A stretch of DNA of 64,000 bases. Origin: Lachnospiraceae bacterium UBA7199. Lineage in GTDB: Bacteria > Bacillota > Clostridia > Lachnospirales > Lachnospiraceae. Below are positions 36,586 to 46,171 of this stretch, piece after piece. The position numbers were made by a program, and so were the translations under genes. A model generated the notes under the pieces. That model did no database searches, had not been told where the DNA came from, and was given only the letters and a program-made list of their open reading frames with translations. The DNA lies in assembly GCA_002490775.1 (NCBI GenBank), contig DKUR01000035.1:59130-123129 (forward strand). Direction: 5' to 3'. Position 1 is the first letter of the stretch. Each line of letters begins with the position of its first letter.

Positions 36586-36990
36586 ATGAATAAAGAAAAT
36601 TTAATACAACTAATTTATGACGATCTTCAGGAAATGATAAAACAGCAAAAATTTATGAATGATCGTTTGAATGGTATGGATAAGCGTTTCGAAAGCATAG
36701 ATAAGCGTTTTGAAAGTATAGATAAGCGCTTTGAGAATATAGACAAACGCTTTGATCATCTTGAGGCAAAGGTTCTTGAGAATACGGCAGAGATTAAGAA
36801 GATTAATTTGTGCATTGAAAATGAGATACGTCCCAGTATTATGCGCATCGCAGAAGCACATTTGGATTTGAACCGTAAATTGGATGAAGCTTTAAAGATA
36901 GACCAACAAAAGGAGAAGATGGCATTGAGACTGAATTTCCTTGAAGGAAGAATGGACCGTTTAGAGGCAAAAGCTGTTGGGCCTGCATAA
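36586..36990 (+). CDS. Coiled-coil protein with tandem heptads, unknown function
   Basis: 134 residues from the ATG at 36586 (AAGGAAGG eight bases upstream); a GTG at 36520 would add 22 basic residues. Residues about 28-58 contain four near-identical heptads of the form (I/M)DKRFES, encoded by 21-base direct repeats at 36679-36762. The rest is helical, charged and free of membrane segments. The repeats suggest a self-associating rod. Similar short proteins occur in many Firmicutes with no assigned role. It is converging with pncB. Confidence 0.75.
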   Translation: MNKENLIQLIYDDLQEMIKQQKFMNDRLNGMDKRFESIDKRFESIDKRFENIDKRFDHLEAKVLENTAEIKKINLCIENEIRPSIMRIAEAHLDLNRKLDEALKIDQQKEKMALRLNFLEGRMDRLEAKAVGPA

Positions 36991-37012
36991 AAATAAAGAG
37001 CAAACGTAAGAG

Positions 37013-37048
37013 CAGGTGTTGTCTTTAAGTAATAAAAGGCAACACCTG
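37013..37048. terminator. Bidirectional terminator between the coiled-coil gene and pncB
   Basis: CAGGTGTTG (37013-37021) pairs with CAACACCTG (37040-37048); TCTTT/AAAGG extends the stem inwards. T-rich stretches follow in both directions. Confidence 0.8.
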
Positions 37049-37053
37049 TTATT

Positions 37054-38508
37054 TTACTTTCCACTCATCTGGTCCAATAAATTGATTTTAATATCATATA
37101 GTTTTTTAGATAAATCCACATATACTTTGTGAGGATTTACGAACCGCTTGGTTTCCTCCCAAAGAGTACTTAGTTCCTGCTGGCAGTAGTTTCTGATTTC
37201 CATAACCTTTGGAGAGGTATAACAGCATTTTCCATTTTTAAATATAGGAACCATTAATTCGCGTAAAGTAAAGGTACCAGCTTCCAGCCTGGTTTTTTTC
37301 CAAGGTTCTAAAGGATCAAAAAGCAGGAGAGGTTCTTCTTCTGAGAAATTTTCATCAACCAGACAGATCAGATCAGCTTTTAATTTGCCTGAGTCTTTAT
37401 CATATATCCGATAGATTGTTTTATTGCCGGGGTTTGTCACTTTTTCAGTATTTTCTGATAATTTAATTTTAGGAATGAAATTTCCGTCGTCTCCCATGAC
37501 TGCCGCCAGTTTATAGACACCGCCAAAAGCAGGGTTATCCTTTGCAGTAATCAGATTAGTGCCTACACCCCAGGAAGTAATAGCCGCCCCTTGAAGTTTT
37601 AAACTTTCAATCAGGTATTCATCCAGATCATTGGATGCAGAGATAACTGCATCTGTAAATCCGGCATCGTCTAACATTTTGCGGGCCTTTTTGGATAAAT
37701 AAGCCAAGTCGCCGCTGTCTAAACGAATTCCGTAATAAGTAAGCGGAATGCCTTCTTTCTGCATTTCCTGAAATACCCGAATGGCATTTGGAACACCAGA
37801 TTTTAAAGTGTCATATGTATCTACCAGCAGAATACACGCGGAAGGATACATGTCGGCATAGGTTTTAAAGGCTGTATATTCATCTGGAAAACTCATGATC
37901 CAGCTGTGGGCATGCGTGCCTTTAACGGGTACATCAAAAAGCTGTCCACAAAGTACATTGGAGGTACCGATGCATCCACCAATCACAGCAGCGCGTGCTC
38001 CATAGATGCCAGCATCAGGGCCTTGTGCGCGGCGGAGTCCAAATTCCATAATGCCGTCTCCCTTGGCGGCATAACAGACTCTGGCGGCTTTTGTAGCAAT
38101 CAGACTTTGATGGTTTATAATATTGAGGATGGCAGTTTCTACCAGTTGAGCCTCCATAATTGGTGCAATTACTTTTACCAATGGTTCTCTTGGAAAAACA
38201 ACGGTTCCTTCTGGAATCGCATATATATCGCCGGAAAATTTAAAATCTGCAAGATACTCTAAAAAATCGTGATCAAAAATATGTAGGCTTGCCAGATAAT
38301 CAATATCCTGTTTGGAAAAATGCAGCTCTTTTATATATTTGATCAATTGCTCCAGACCGGCGGCAATTGCATAGCCTCCGTTGCAGGGATTGGTTCTGTA
38401 AAATGCATCAAAAATTACTGTTTCATTTCGGTCTTTGTGTTTGAAATAGCCCTGCATCATGGTTAATTCATAAAGATCTGTCAGTAGAGTTAAATTTTGT
38501 CTGTCCAT
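37054..38508 (-). CDS. pncB: Nicotinate phosphoribosyltransferase
   Basis: 484 residues with the ATG at 38508 (AAGGAG upstream); a longer frame to 38553 is not supported. N-terminal LLTDLYELTMMQGYF is typical, as are FGLRRAQGPDAG, VKGTHAHSWIMSFP and RLDSGDLAYLSKKARKML. The enzyme makes nicotinate mononucleotide from nicotinate and PRPP with ATP, the salvage entry to NAD. The gene lies 13 bases after the acetyltransferase gene on the same strand, so both may share a transcript. Confidence 0.95.
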   Translation of the reverse strand: MDRQNLTLLTDLYELTMMQGYFKHKDRNETVIFDAFYRTNPCNGGYAIAAGLEQLIKYIKELHFSKQDIDYLASLHIFDHDFLEYLADFKFSGDIYAIPEGTVVFPREPLVKVIAPIMEAQLVETAILNIINHQSLIATKAARVCYAAKGDGIMEFGLRRAQGPDAGIYGARAAVIGGCIGTSNVLCGQLFDVPVKGTHAHSWIMSFPDEYTAFKTYADMYPSACILLVDTYDTLKSGVPNAIRVFQEMQKEGIPLTYYGIRLDSGDLAYLSKKARKMLDDAGFTDAVISASNDLDEYLIESLKLQGAAITSWGVGTNLITAKDNPAFGGVYKLAAVMGDDGNFIPKIKLSENTEKVTNPGNKTIYRIYDKDSGKLKADLICLVDENFSEEEPLLLFDPLEPWKKTRLEAGTFTLRELMVPIFKNGKCCYTSPKVMEIRNYCQQELSTLWEETKRFVNPHKVYVDLSKKLYDIKINLLDQMSGK

Positions 38509-38521
38509 AAAAGGCTCCTTT

Positions 38522-39766
38522 TTAAAAATAGTCTGAAAAGTATGGTTTTTCAACAGGGATTAATCGTTCCAGCCAGGTCAGCATATAGTATTCTGTCTGG
38601 ATTTTTTCATGTTCATAAAGATAAGAAGGGCGTTTATACCCCATCATCATGGTTGTTAAAGTGTTTATATCAAGTTCTACAACATTGATGGATTGGTTAT
38701 TTTCAACCTGTTCGCAAATCGTTTCACCTTCATGCCAGGAAACCATATAATCACCTTCATTCCAGGGAGCCATTTGATCATGTACTTTAAAGTGGAGTTT
38801 AAAGTCCTCAGGCTGAATCTGATAAGGATAATACTCCAGAAAGCTGCGTACATTAACAATTCGTGCCATAATATAGGGAGAAATTGTTTCTGTAATTTCA
38901 CTATCTTCAAAAAGATATGCCATTGGTTCACCAGAGTAGTTGTCACCCTGAACCTGTGTTACCATAGAAAAATGGGCACTGATATAATTCCATAAGCCAT
39001 AGTTGGCTTCAATATTTAAATATACCATTTCCTTGATATGAAAAATTTCATTGGCAATATAATAAACAACATAGCCTAGCGGCTTATGATCTTTATTATA
39101 ATAGACGGCTGCGATCATATCGTCATTGTCCCAACGCCAGTATTCTTCCCAGGATAAAGTATCCCGGATCAGACATCCGTGGCGCTGCAGGGCAAAATAA
39201 GAATGTACATTATGATAATCTTCGGAATCCAGACTAACTCTTTCTACCATTCCCATAACCGGACGGGCTTTAGGAAGCTGGGTGTCTTTTACAGTAAAGG
39301 TTAATTTGTCTGAAACGATTTCCCAACCCATTTTCCTATAAAAAGGAATGGAATAAGGATAAAGAAAAGAAATAGACATCTCCTGTTCATGAATATAATT
39401 GAGGGCATGCTTCATAAGGGAATGAATTAAGCCTCTTCCTGTGTATTCAGGGTAAGTGGCAACACCGGTGATGCCGCCCATTTCCATGATTTCGTCGTGA
39501 ATATTAACTTTCATGGAATAAACTACGATCATGGATGCTAATTTTTCTTTATAAAACCAGCCAAGAACATAGGCTTCTTCCAGGATAGGCCTTTTTGCAT
39601 ATTTTATTTCATCCTGTTCCCATCCTGTTTGAAATAAATCATAAGATGTAACCTGAAATGCGTATTGGAGCAGGGCGTTAAACTGTTCCAGATCACTTTT
39701 ATCAAGCTCCCGCATTCGAAAATCGCCATTTGATTCCAGATAGATTTCTACTTTTTTGTCTCCCAT
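38522..39766 (-). CDS. Eis-like GNAT N-acetyltransferase
   Basis: 414 residues using the ATG at 39766 with AAAGG upstream; a TTG at 39805 is too close to its ribosome site. The N-terminal GNAT domain has the acetyl-CoA motif VATYPEYTGRGLIHSLM; a second GNAT-like domain and a C-terminal sterol-carrier-like domain follow, the three-part layout of Eis proteins. The C-terminus ends in a short FSDYF, fitting the family in which the terminal carboxylate takes part in catalysis. Substrates vary (aminoglycosides, peptides, polyamines) and cannot be told here. Confidence 0.85.
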   Translation of the reverse strand: MGDKKVEIYLESNGDFRMRELDKSDLEQFNALLQYAFQVTSYDLFQTGWEQDEIKYAKRPILEEAYVLGWFYKEKLASMIVVYSMKVNIHDEIMEMGGITGVATYPEYTGRGLIHSLMKHALNYIHEQEMSISFLYPYSIPFYRKMGWEIVSDKLTFTVKDTQLPKARPVMGMVERVSLDSEDYHNVHSYFALQRHGCLIRDTLSWEEYWRWDNDDMIAAVYYNKDHKPLGYVVYYIANEIFHIKEMVYLNIEANYGLWNYISAHFSMVTQVQGDNYSGEPMAYLFEDSEITETISPYIMARIVNVRSFLEYYPYQIQPEDFKLHFKVHDQMAPWNEGDYMVSWHEGETICEQVENNQSINVVELDINTLTTMMMGYKRPSYLYEHEKIQTEYYMLTWLERLIPVEKPYFSDYF

Positions 39767-39881
39767 AAATTGATGCCTTTCTGAAGCAGAGGAGAAGCGC
39801 TTCAATCCTTTTACATATCTATTTTACACCAGGAAAAAGTCCTCGTCTATGAATTAATAAAAATTTATTTCAAGCAACTAC

Positions 39882-39911
39882 TTGACAAAACCTGTCTTTT
39901 TGATGTACGTT
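39882..39911 (+). promoter_or_regulatory. Promoter of the ileS T-box leader
   Basis: TTGACA (39882-39887) is followed after 18 bases by TACGTT (39906-39911), ten bases before the T-box leader begins. The -10 box is weak. Confidence 0.55.
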
Positions 39912-39920
39912 TTTAAAAGT

Positions 39921-40173
39921 AAAGGCAATGACGAAGACAGTAACTGTTTTTTGAACGTTTCAGAGAGCTGGGAAAGGTGTAAACCGGTATTAGTAGAAAA
40001 ACAGCGAATATCACTTCTGAGCTGCGAACTGAAAGCATGTGGCGAGTAGGCTTGGCCGGAATCCTCCGTTACAGGATGGCATATTAATCCGTAGAATAAT
40101 CGGTGCGTATGAGTAAACAGGTGGTTTAACGTGGCTAAGACAGCCCCGTCCTATTTACGGACGGGGTTTTTTT
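39921..40173 (+). promoter_or_regulatory. T-box leader (isoleucine) of ileS
   Basis: The leader begins AAAGGCAATGACGAAGACAG, includes an AGCGAATATCACTTCTGAG stretch with the likely Ile specifier ATC at 40010-40012, and ends with the T-box core around 40119-40131 (CAGGTGGTTTAAC), in which TGGT can pair with the ACCA end of tRNA-Ile. An intrinsic terminator follows. Uncharged tRNA-Ile would favour the antiterminator and switch on ileS. The T-box core is divergent from the AGGGTGGNACCGCG form of Bacillus. Confidence 0.9.
40144..40173 (+). terminator. T-box attenuator terminator
   Basis: CCCCGTCC (40144-40151) pairs with GGACGGGG (40159-40166), followed by seven T. It lies 105 bases before the ileS start. 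Confidence 0.93.
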
Positions 40174-40278
40174 GACGGGATATATCCGGCATTTTCAAAT
40201 TTGAAACAGCAATAATATCTGGAACCGTCTGTACACAGATAAATTAATCCTGGATCAGGAAAAGAAAGGAAGAAAGCT

Positions 40279-43200
40279 ATGTATCAGAAAGTATCTACAG
40301 ACTTAAATTTTGTAAGCCGGGAAAAAGAAATTGAAAAATTCTGGCGGGAAAATGACATTTTTAAAAAAAGTATGGAAAATAGGAAGGAAGGTCCCACTTA
40401 CACATTTTATGACGGGCCGCCTACTGCAAACGGAAAGCCTCATATTGGCCATGTGTTAACCCGCGTTATTAAAGATATGATTCCCAGATACCGGACCATG
40501 AAGGGGTATATGGTTCCCAGAAAGGCAGGATGGGATACACATGGACTTCCAGTGGAGCTGGAAGTGGAAACACTGCTGGGCTTAGATGGCAAGGAACAGA
40601 TTGAGGAATATGGGCTGGCGCCGTTTATTGATAAATGTAAAGAGAGTGTATGGAAATATAAAGGCATGTGGGAGGATTTTTCTGCAACAGTAGGATTTTG
40701 GGCAGATATGGATGATCCCTATGTGACCTATCATGATGATTTTATTGAGTCGGAATGGTGGGCGTTAAAACAAATCTGGGATAAGGGACTGCTTTATAAA
40801 GGATTTAAGATTGTTCCTTATTGTCCCAGGTGTGGAACCCCCCTTTCTTCCCATGAAGTTGCACAGGGGTATAAGGCTGTTAAGGAACGTTCTGCGGTAG
40901 TGCGTTTTAAAGTGGTGGGAGAAGATGCTTATTTCCTGGCATGGACCACAACGCCTTGGACGCTTCCTTCAAATGTAGCCCTTTGTGTGAATCCGGAGGA
41001 AACTTATGTAAAAGTGAAAGCGGCAGATGGCAATGTTTATTATATGGCGCAGGCTCTGCTTGACACAGTGTTAGGAAAACTAGCAGAAGAAGGAAAAGAC
41101 GCATATGAAGTTTTTGATACTTTTACAGGAAAAGACCTGGAATATAAAGAATATGAGCCATTGTTTGCCTGTGCAGGAGAGGCTGCGGTAAAACAGCATA
41201 AAAAAGGACATTTTGTGACATGTGATAATTATGTTACCATGACAGACGGTACCGGTATTGTTCATATTGCACCTGCTTTTGGTGAAGATGATGCCCAGGT
41301 GGGACGCAAGTATGACCTTCCTTTTGTCCAGTTTGTAGATGGCAAGGGCAATATGACGGAGGAAACGCCCTATGCAGGTAAATTTGTAAAGGATGCAGAC
41401 AAGGATATCTTAATTGATCTTGATAAGGAAGGAAAGCTGTTTGATGCGCCTAAGTTTGAGCATGACTATCCTTTCTGCTGGAGATGTGATACCCCGCTTA
41501 TTTATTATGCAAGAGAATCCTGGTTCATTAAGATGACAGCAGTGCGTGATGATCTGGTGCGCAATAATAAGACTGTCAACTGGATTCCAGAATCTATCGG
41601 GGAAGGACGCTTTGGGAACTGGCTTGAAAATATTCAGGACTGGGGTGTTTCCAGAAACCGCTACTGGGGGACACCTTTAAATATTTGGGAATGTGAAAGC
41701 TGTGGGCATCAGCAGGCTATTGGTTCCAGAGAAGAACTGGAAAAATTAAGCGGCAATCCGTTGGCAAAGACAGTAGAATTGCACAGACCATATATTGATG
41801 AGATCACCTGTACCTGCCCTGAATGCGGAAAAATGATGAAGAGAGTGCCCGAGGTGATAGACTGCTGGTTTGACTCAGGTGCAATGCCTTTTGCACAGCA
41901 TCATTATCCTTTTGAAAATAAGGAGCTGTTTGAGGCGCAGTTTCCGGCTCAGTTTATTTCAGAAGCTGTAGATCAGACAAGAGGGTGGTTTTACTCTTTG
42001 ATGGCAGAGTCTACGCTGCTGTTCAACAAGGCACCATATGAAAATGTAATCGTGCTTGGACATGTGCAGGACGAAAACGGGCAAAAGATGAGTAAGTCTA
42101 AGGGAAATGCGGTAGATCCTTTTGAAGCCCTTTCTACTTACGGCGCAGATGCTATCCGCTGGTATTTTTATATTAATTCTGCCCCTTGGCTCCCTAACAG
42201 GTTTCATGGTAAGGCAGTGATGGAAGGACAGCGTAAATTCCTTGGAACCTTATGGAATACCTATGCATTCTTTATTCTTTATGCCAATATTGATAATTTT
42301 GACGCAACAAAATATACCTTAGAGTATGATAAACTTCCTGTGATGGATAAGTGGCTTTTATCAAAGCTGAATACTGCAATTAAAGAAGTGGATGAAAATC
42401 TGGATAATTACAGAATTCCAGAAGCAGCAAGGGTTTTGGATAACTTTGTGGATGAAATGAGCAACTGGTATGTACGCCGCTGCCGTGAACGCTTCTGGGC
42501 AAAGGGGATGGAGCAGGATAAAATCAATGCATATATGACGCTTTACACTGCACTGGTTGAGATTTGTAAGTGTGCAGCACCGCTGATTCCTTTTATGACG
42601 GAAGAAATTTATTTGAATCTGGTAAAGAGTAATGATAAGGAAGCACCGGAAAGCATTCATTTGTGTGATTTCCCTAAAGCAAATGATGCCATGATTGATA
42701 AAAAGCTGGAAGAGAGCATGGAGGAAGTGCTGGATATTGTAGTCATGGGACGTGCTGCCCGGAATGCTGCAAACATCAAAAACCGTCAGCCCATTGGCGT
42801 TATGTATGTGAAAGCCCCCCATACCCTTGACGATTATTTTAAAGAGATTATTGAAGATGAATTAAATATAAAAGAAGCAGTATTTAAAGAGGATGTAAGT
42901 GATCTTACCAGTTATAGCTTTAAGCCTCAGTTAAAGACAGTAGGTCCTAAATATGGGAAACAGCTTGGAGGCATTAGGGAATATCTCCAGACAGTGGATG
43001 GAACCCAGGCAATGAAGCAGCTTAAGGCAGAAGGGGCGCTTAAATTTGAAATAAATGGCGTGGAGATTTCTCTTGCAGAAGAAGACCTGCTCATTGACGT
43101 GGCACAAAAGGCTGGATTTGTGACCGAAGCTGATAACTATACCACGGTGGTATTGGATACCAATCTTTCCGAAGAGTTGATTGAAGAAGGGTTTGTTTAT

Positions 43201-43434
43201 GAGGTGATCAGTAAAATCCAAACTATGCGTAAGGATGCAGGTTTTGAAGTTATGGATCATATCAGGGTTGCTATTAATGGAAATGAAAGAGTGGCTCAAA
43301 TTGTTATGGCGAATAAACCTGCAATTGCAGAAAAGGTCTTAGCAGATGAGATTCTTGCAGACGCAGAAATGCCAAATATGAAAGAGTGGAATGTAAACGG
43401 CGAAAAAGTTACAGTTGGTGTTGAGAAGATTTGA
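40279..43434 (+). CDS. ileS: Isoleucyl-tRNA synthetase
   Basis: 1051 residues, the length of the longer IleRS type. HIGH motif at residues 55-58 (NGKPHIGHVL) and KMSKS near residue 602. Zinc-type Cys pairs (CPRCGTPL, CESCGHQ and CPECGKM) are visible. The editing (CP1) domain lies between about 200 and 400, with GTGIVHIAPAFGEDD. Expression is controlled by the T-box before it. This is the only synthetase in the window. Confidence 0.97.
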   Translation: MYQKVSTDLNFVSREKEIEKFWRENDIFKKSMENRKEGPTYTFYDGPPTANGKPHIGHVLTRVIKDMIPRYRTMKGYMVPRKAGWDTHGLPVELEVETLLGLDGKEQIEEYGLAPFIDKCKESVWKYKGMWEDFSATVGFWADMDDPYVTYHDDFIESEWWALKQIWDKGLLYKGFKIVPYCPRCGTPLSSHEVAQGYKAVKERSAVVRFKVVGEDAYFLAWTTTPWTLPSNVALCVNPEETYVKVKAADGNVYYMAQALLDTVLGKLAEEGKDAYEVFDTFTGKDLEYKEYEPLFACAGEAAVKQHKKGHFVTCDNYVTMTDGTGIVHIAPAFGEDDAQVGRKYDLPFVQFVDGKGNMTEETPYAGKFVKDADKDILIDLDKEGKLFDAPKFEHDYPFCWRCDTPLIYYARESWFIKMTAVRDDLVRNNKTVNWIPESIGEGRFGNWLENIQDWGVSRNRYWGTPLNIWECESCGHQQAIGSREELEKLSGNPLAKTVELHRPYIDEITCTCPECGKMMKRVPEVIDCWFDSGAMPFAQHHYPFENKELFEAQFPAQFISEAVDQTRGWFYSLMAESTLLFNKAPYENVIVLGHVQDENGQKMSKSKGNAVDPFEALSTYGADAIRWYFYINSAPWLPNRFHGKAVMEGQRKFLGTLWNTYAFFILYANIDNFDATKYTLEYDKLPVMDKWLLSKLNTAIKEVDENLDNYRIPEAARVLDNFVDEMSNWYVRRCRERFWAKGMEQDKINAYMTLYTALVEICKCAAPLIPFMTEEIYLNLVKSNDKEAPESIHLCDFPKANDAMIDKKLEESMEEVLDIVVMGRAARNAANIKNRQPIGVMYVKAPHTLDDYFKEIIEDELNIKEAVFKEDVSDLTSYSFKPQLKTVGPKYGKQLGGIREYLQTVDGTQAMKQLKAEGALKFEINGVEISLAEEDLLIDVAQKAGFVTEADNYTTVVLDTNLSEELIEEGFVYEVISKIQTMRKDAGFEVMDHIRVAINGNERVAQIVMANKPAIAEKVLADEILADAEMPNMKEWNVNGEKVTVGVEKI

Positions 43435-43441
43435 GCAAAAC

Positions 43442-43470
43442 TTGTGGTTTTTCGCCAGATATAGTATAAT
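43442..43470 (+). promoter_or_regulatory. Promoter of glgP
   Basis: TTGTGG (43442-43447) and TATAAT (43465-43470) with a 17-base spacer, 47 bases before the glgP start. Confidence 0.65.
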
Positions 43471-43517
43471 ATCTTGGAAATAATTTACAAAAAGAAACAA
43501 TGGAGTGGAGGGAAACT

Positions 43518-46019
43518 ATGATTAAAAAAATGGCGGCACCGGCATCAGTGCCTGTATCACCTACTTTTGATAAGGAACTGTTTAAAAGAAGCGTCCTGTA
43601 TAATATAAAAACATTATATAGGAAGACGCTGGAGGAGGCCAGCCAGCAGCAGATTTTTCAGGCTGTTGCCTATGCAATTAAAGATGCTGTGGTTGACAAC
43701 TGGCTGACATCTCAAAAGGAATTTGAAAAACAGGATCCTAAAATGGTTTATTATTTATCTATGGAGTTCCTTATGGGGCGGGCCCTTGGAAATAATATCA
43801 TTAACCTGCAGGCTTATCAGCCGGTAAAGGAAGTGTTGGAGGAACTGGGACTTGATTTGAATGTGATTGAAGATCAGGAGCCGGATGCAGCCCTTGGAAA
43901 CGGTGGTTTAGGCCGTCTTGCAGCATGTTTTTTGGATTCTCTTGCTACTTTAGGATATGAAGCTTATGGATGCGGCATCAGATACCGTTATGGAATGTTT
44001 AAGCAGGAAATCAGGGATGGTTACCAGGTAGAGGTGCCGGATAACTGGCTGGTGGACGGAAACCCTTTTGAACTCCGGCGGCCTGAGTATGCAAAAGAAG
44101 TTAAGTTTGGCGGGTATGTAAATGTACATATAGATGAAAATGGAAGAAGTAATTTTGTGCAGGAGGGATATCAGAGTGTTAAAGCGATTCCCTATGATCT
44201 TCCTATTGTAGGTTATGGAAATGGAATGGTAAATACACTTCGTATCTGGGATGCGGAGCCGGTAGAATGCTTTAAACTGGATTCTTTTGATAAGGGTGAT
44301 TACCAAAAAGCTGTGGAGCAGGAGAATCTGGCAAGAAATATTGTAGAAGTGCTTTATCCTAATGATAACCATTATGCAGGAAAAGAACTTCGCTTAAAAC
44401 AGCAGTACTTCTTTATTTCTGCCTCCGTACAGGCAGCAGTTGCCAAATATATGAGAAGCCATAAGGATGTGAGAAAATTTTATGAAAAGGTTACTTTCCA
44501 GTTGAATGACACACATCCTACTGTAGCAATAGCTGAACTTATGAGAATTCTTATGGATGAACATTATTTGACATGGGATGAGGCATGGGCTGTGACAACC
44601 AAAACTTGTGCGTACACCAATCATACAATTATGTCAGAAGCTTTGGAAAAATGGCCGATTGAACTGTTTTCCAGATTGCTTCCCAGAATTTATCAGATTA
44701 TCGAAGAAATTAACCGCAGGTTTATTATTAAGATACAGGAAATGTATCCTGGCAACCAAGAAAAGATTCGTAAGATGGCAATTATTTATGACGGACAGGT
44801 AAAGATGGCGCATCTTGCAATCGTTGCAGGTTTTTCCGTTAACGGAGTGGCAAAACTTCACACAGATATTTTAAAGAAACAGGAACTTAAAGATTTTTAT
44901 GAAATGATGCCTGATAAGTTTAATAATAAAACCAATGGCATTACACAGAGACGTTTCCTGCTTCATGGAAATCCTCTTCTTGCTGACTGGGTAACTGCCC
45001 ATGTAGGCAGCGACTGGATCACAGACCTTTCTAAGATCAGTAAATTGAAGATTTATGCAGATGATGAGAAGTCCCAGCAGGAATTCATGAATATTAAATA
45101 CCAGAATAAAGTACGTCTGGCACGTTACATTCAGGAGCACAACGGAATCGAAGTTGATCCCCGTTCCATTTTCGACGTACAGGTTAAGAGGCTGCATGAA
45201 TATAAGCGTCAGCTTTTAAACATTCTCCATGTGATGTATTTGTACAATCAGCTTAAGGATAATCCTGATATGGATTTTTATCCCAGAACATTTATTTTTG
45301 GAGCAAAGGCAGCAGCAGGATATTATAATGCAAAGATGACAATTAAGCTGATTACTTCGGTAGCAGATGTGGTTAACAATGATCCTGCCATCAAAGGTAA
45401 GATTAAGGTGGTATTTATAGAAAACTACAGGGTTTCCAATGCGGAACTTATTTTTGCAGCAGCAGATGTTTCAGAGCAGATTTCAACAGCAAGTAAAGAA
45501 GCATCTGGTACAGGAAATATGAAGTTTATGTTAAATGGAGCATTGACTATCGGTACTATGGATGGTGCAAATGTAGAAATCGTGGAAGAAGTAGGTGCGG
45601 AAAATGCATTTATCTTCGGACTTTCTTCCGATGAAGTAATTAATTATGAGAATCATGGCGGATATGATCCTACGGAAATCTTTAATAATGATCCTGATGT
45701 GAGAAAAGTGTTGATGCAGTTAATCAATGGAACCTTTTCACCAAACGATCCTGACAGATTCCGCACTCTTTACAATTCGCTGTTAAATACACTAAGCACA
45801 GCAAAAGCAGATACTTATTTTATATTGAAAGATTTTAAGTCTTATGCTGAGGCACAGAAGAAAGTAGAAAAGGCTTACTGTGATGAAAAGGGATGGGCAA
45901 GAAGCGCAATCTTAAATGTGGCATGCAGTGGTAAGTTTACATCTGACAGAACTATTCAGGAATATGTGGATGAGATATGGCATCTGGATAAGGTGACACT
46001 TCCCAAAAGAAAAAAATAG
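43518..46019 (+). CDS. glgP: Glycogen/starch/alpha-glucan phosphorylase
   Basis: 833 residues from the ATG at 43518 (GGAGGG upstream). The glycosyltransferase 35 fold is evident from ALGNGGLGRLAACFLDS, the maltose-site region QLNDTHPTVAI and the cofactor motif EASGTGNMKFMLNGA, where the lysine (about residue 669) binds pyridoxal phosphate. It releases glucose-1-phosphate from stored glucan. No other glg gene is near; it has its own promoter and a strong hairpin follows. Confidence 0.95.
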   Translation: MIKKMAAPASVPVSPTFDKELFKRSVLYNIKTLYRKTLEEASQQQIFQAVAYAIKDAVVDNWLTSQKEFEKQDPKMVYYLSMEFLMGRALGNNIINLQAYQPVKEVLEELGLDLNVIEDQEPDAALGNGGLGRLAACFLDSLATLGYEAYGCGIRYRYGMFKQEIRDGYQVEVPDNWLVDGNPFELRRPEYAKEVKFGGYVNVHIDENGRSNFVQEGYQSVKAIPYDLPIVGYGNGMVNTLRIWDAEPVECFKLDSFDKGDYQKAVEQENLARNIVEVLYPNDNHYAGKELRLKQQYFFISASVQAAVAKYMRSHKDVRKFYEKVTFQLNDTHPTVAIAELMRILMDEHYLTWDEAWAVTTKTCAYTNHTIMSEALEKWPIELFSRLLPRIYQIIEEINRRFIIKIQEMYPGNQEKIRKMAIIYDGQVKMAHLAIVAGFSVNGVAKLHTDILKKQELKDFYEMMPDKFNNKTNGITQRRFLLHGNPLLADWVTAHVGSDWITDLSKISKLKIYADDEKSQQEFMNIKYQNKVRLARYIQEHNGIEVDPRSIFDVQVKRLHEYKRQLLNILHVMYLYNQLKDNPDMDFYPRTFIFGAKAAAGYYNAKMTIKLITSVADVVNNDPAIKGKIKVVFIENYRVSNAELIFAAADVSEQISTASKEASGTGNMKFMLNGALTIGTMDGANVEIVEEVGAENAFIFGLSSDEVINYENHGGYDPTEIFNNDPDVRKVLMQLINGTFSPNDPDRFRTLYNSLLNTLSTAKADTYFILKDFKSYAEAQKKVEKAYCDEKGWARSAILNVACSGKFTSDRTIQEYVDEIWHLDKVTLPKRKK

Positions 46020-46038
46020 AACTTGATAAAAGTTGCGT

Positions 46039-46064
46039 ATGTGCGGCAGGAAACTGCCGCACAT
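46039..46064 (+). terminator. Hairpin after glgP
   Basis: ATGTGCGGCAG (46039-46049) pairs perfectly with CTGCCGCACAT (46054-46064) around a GAAA tetraloop. It lacks a T tract, so it may stabilise the mRNA end rather than terminate. Confidence 0.55.
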
Positions 46065-46171
46065 GTTGTATATCTTAAACAGGATATGACAGGCAGGATT
46101 TGAAGAAAAATATTGCCAGAGGATTCATTTTATTTATGGGTTTGATTATTGATCAGAAAAGGAGACAGAGC

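Noticed and set aside
36679..36762. Regular 21-base repeats that could suggest a CRISPR array
   Set aside because: They are contiguous, in frame and encode heptads of a coiled-coil protein; there are no spacers.
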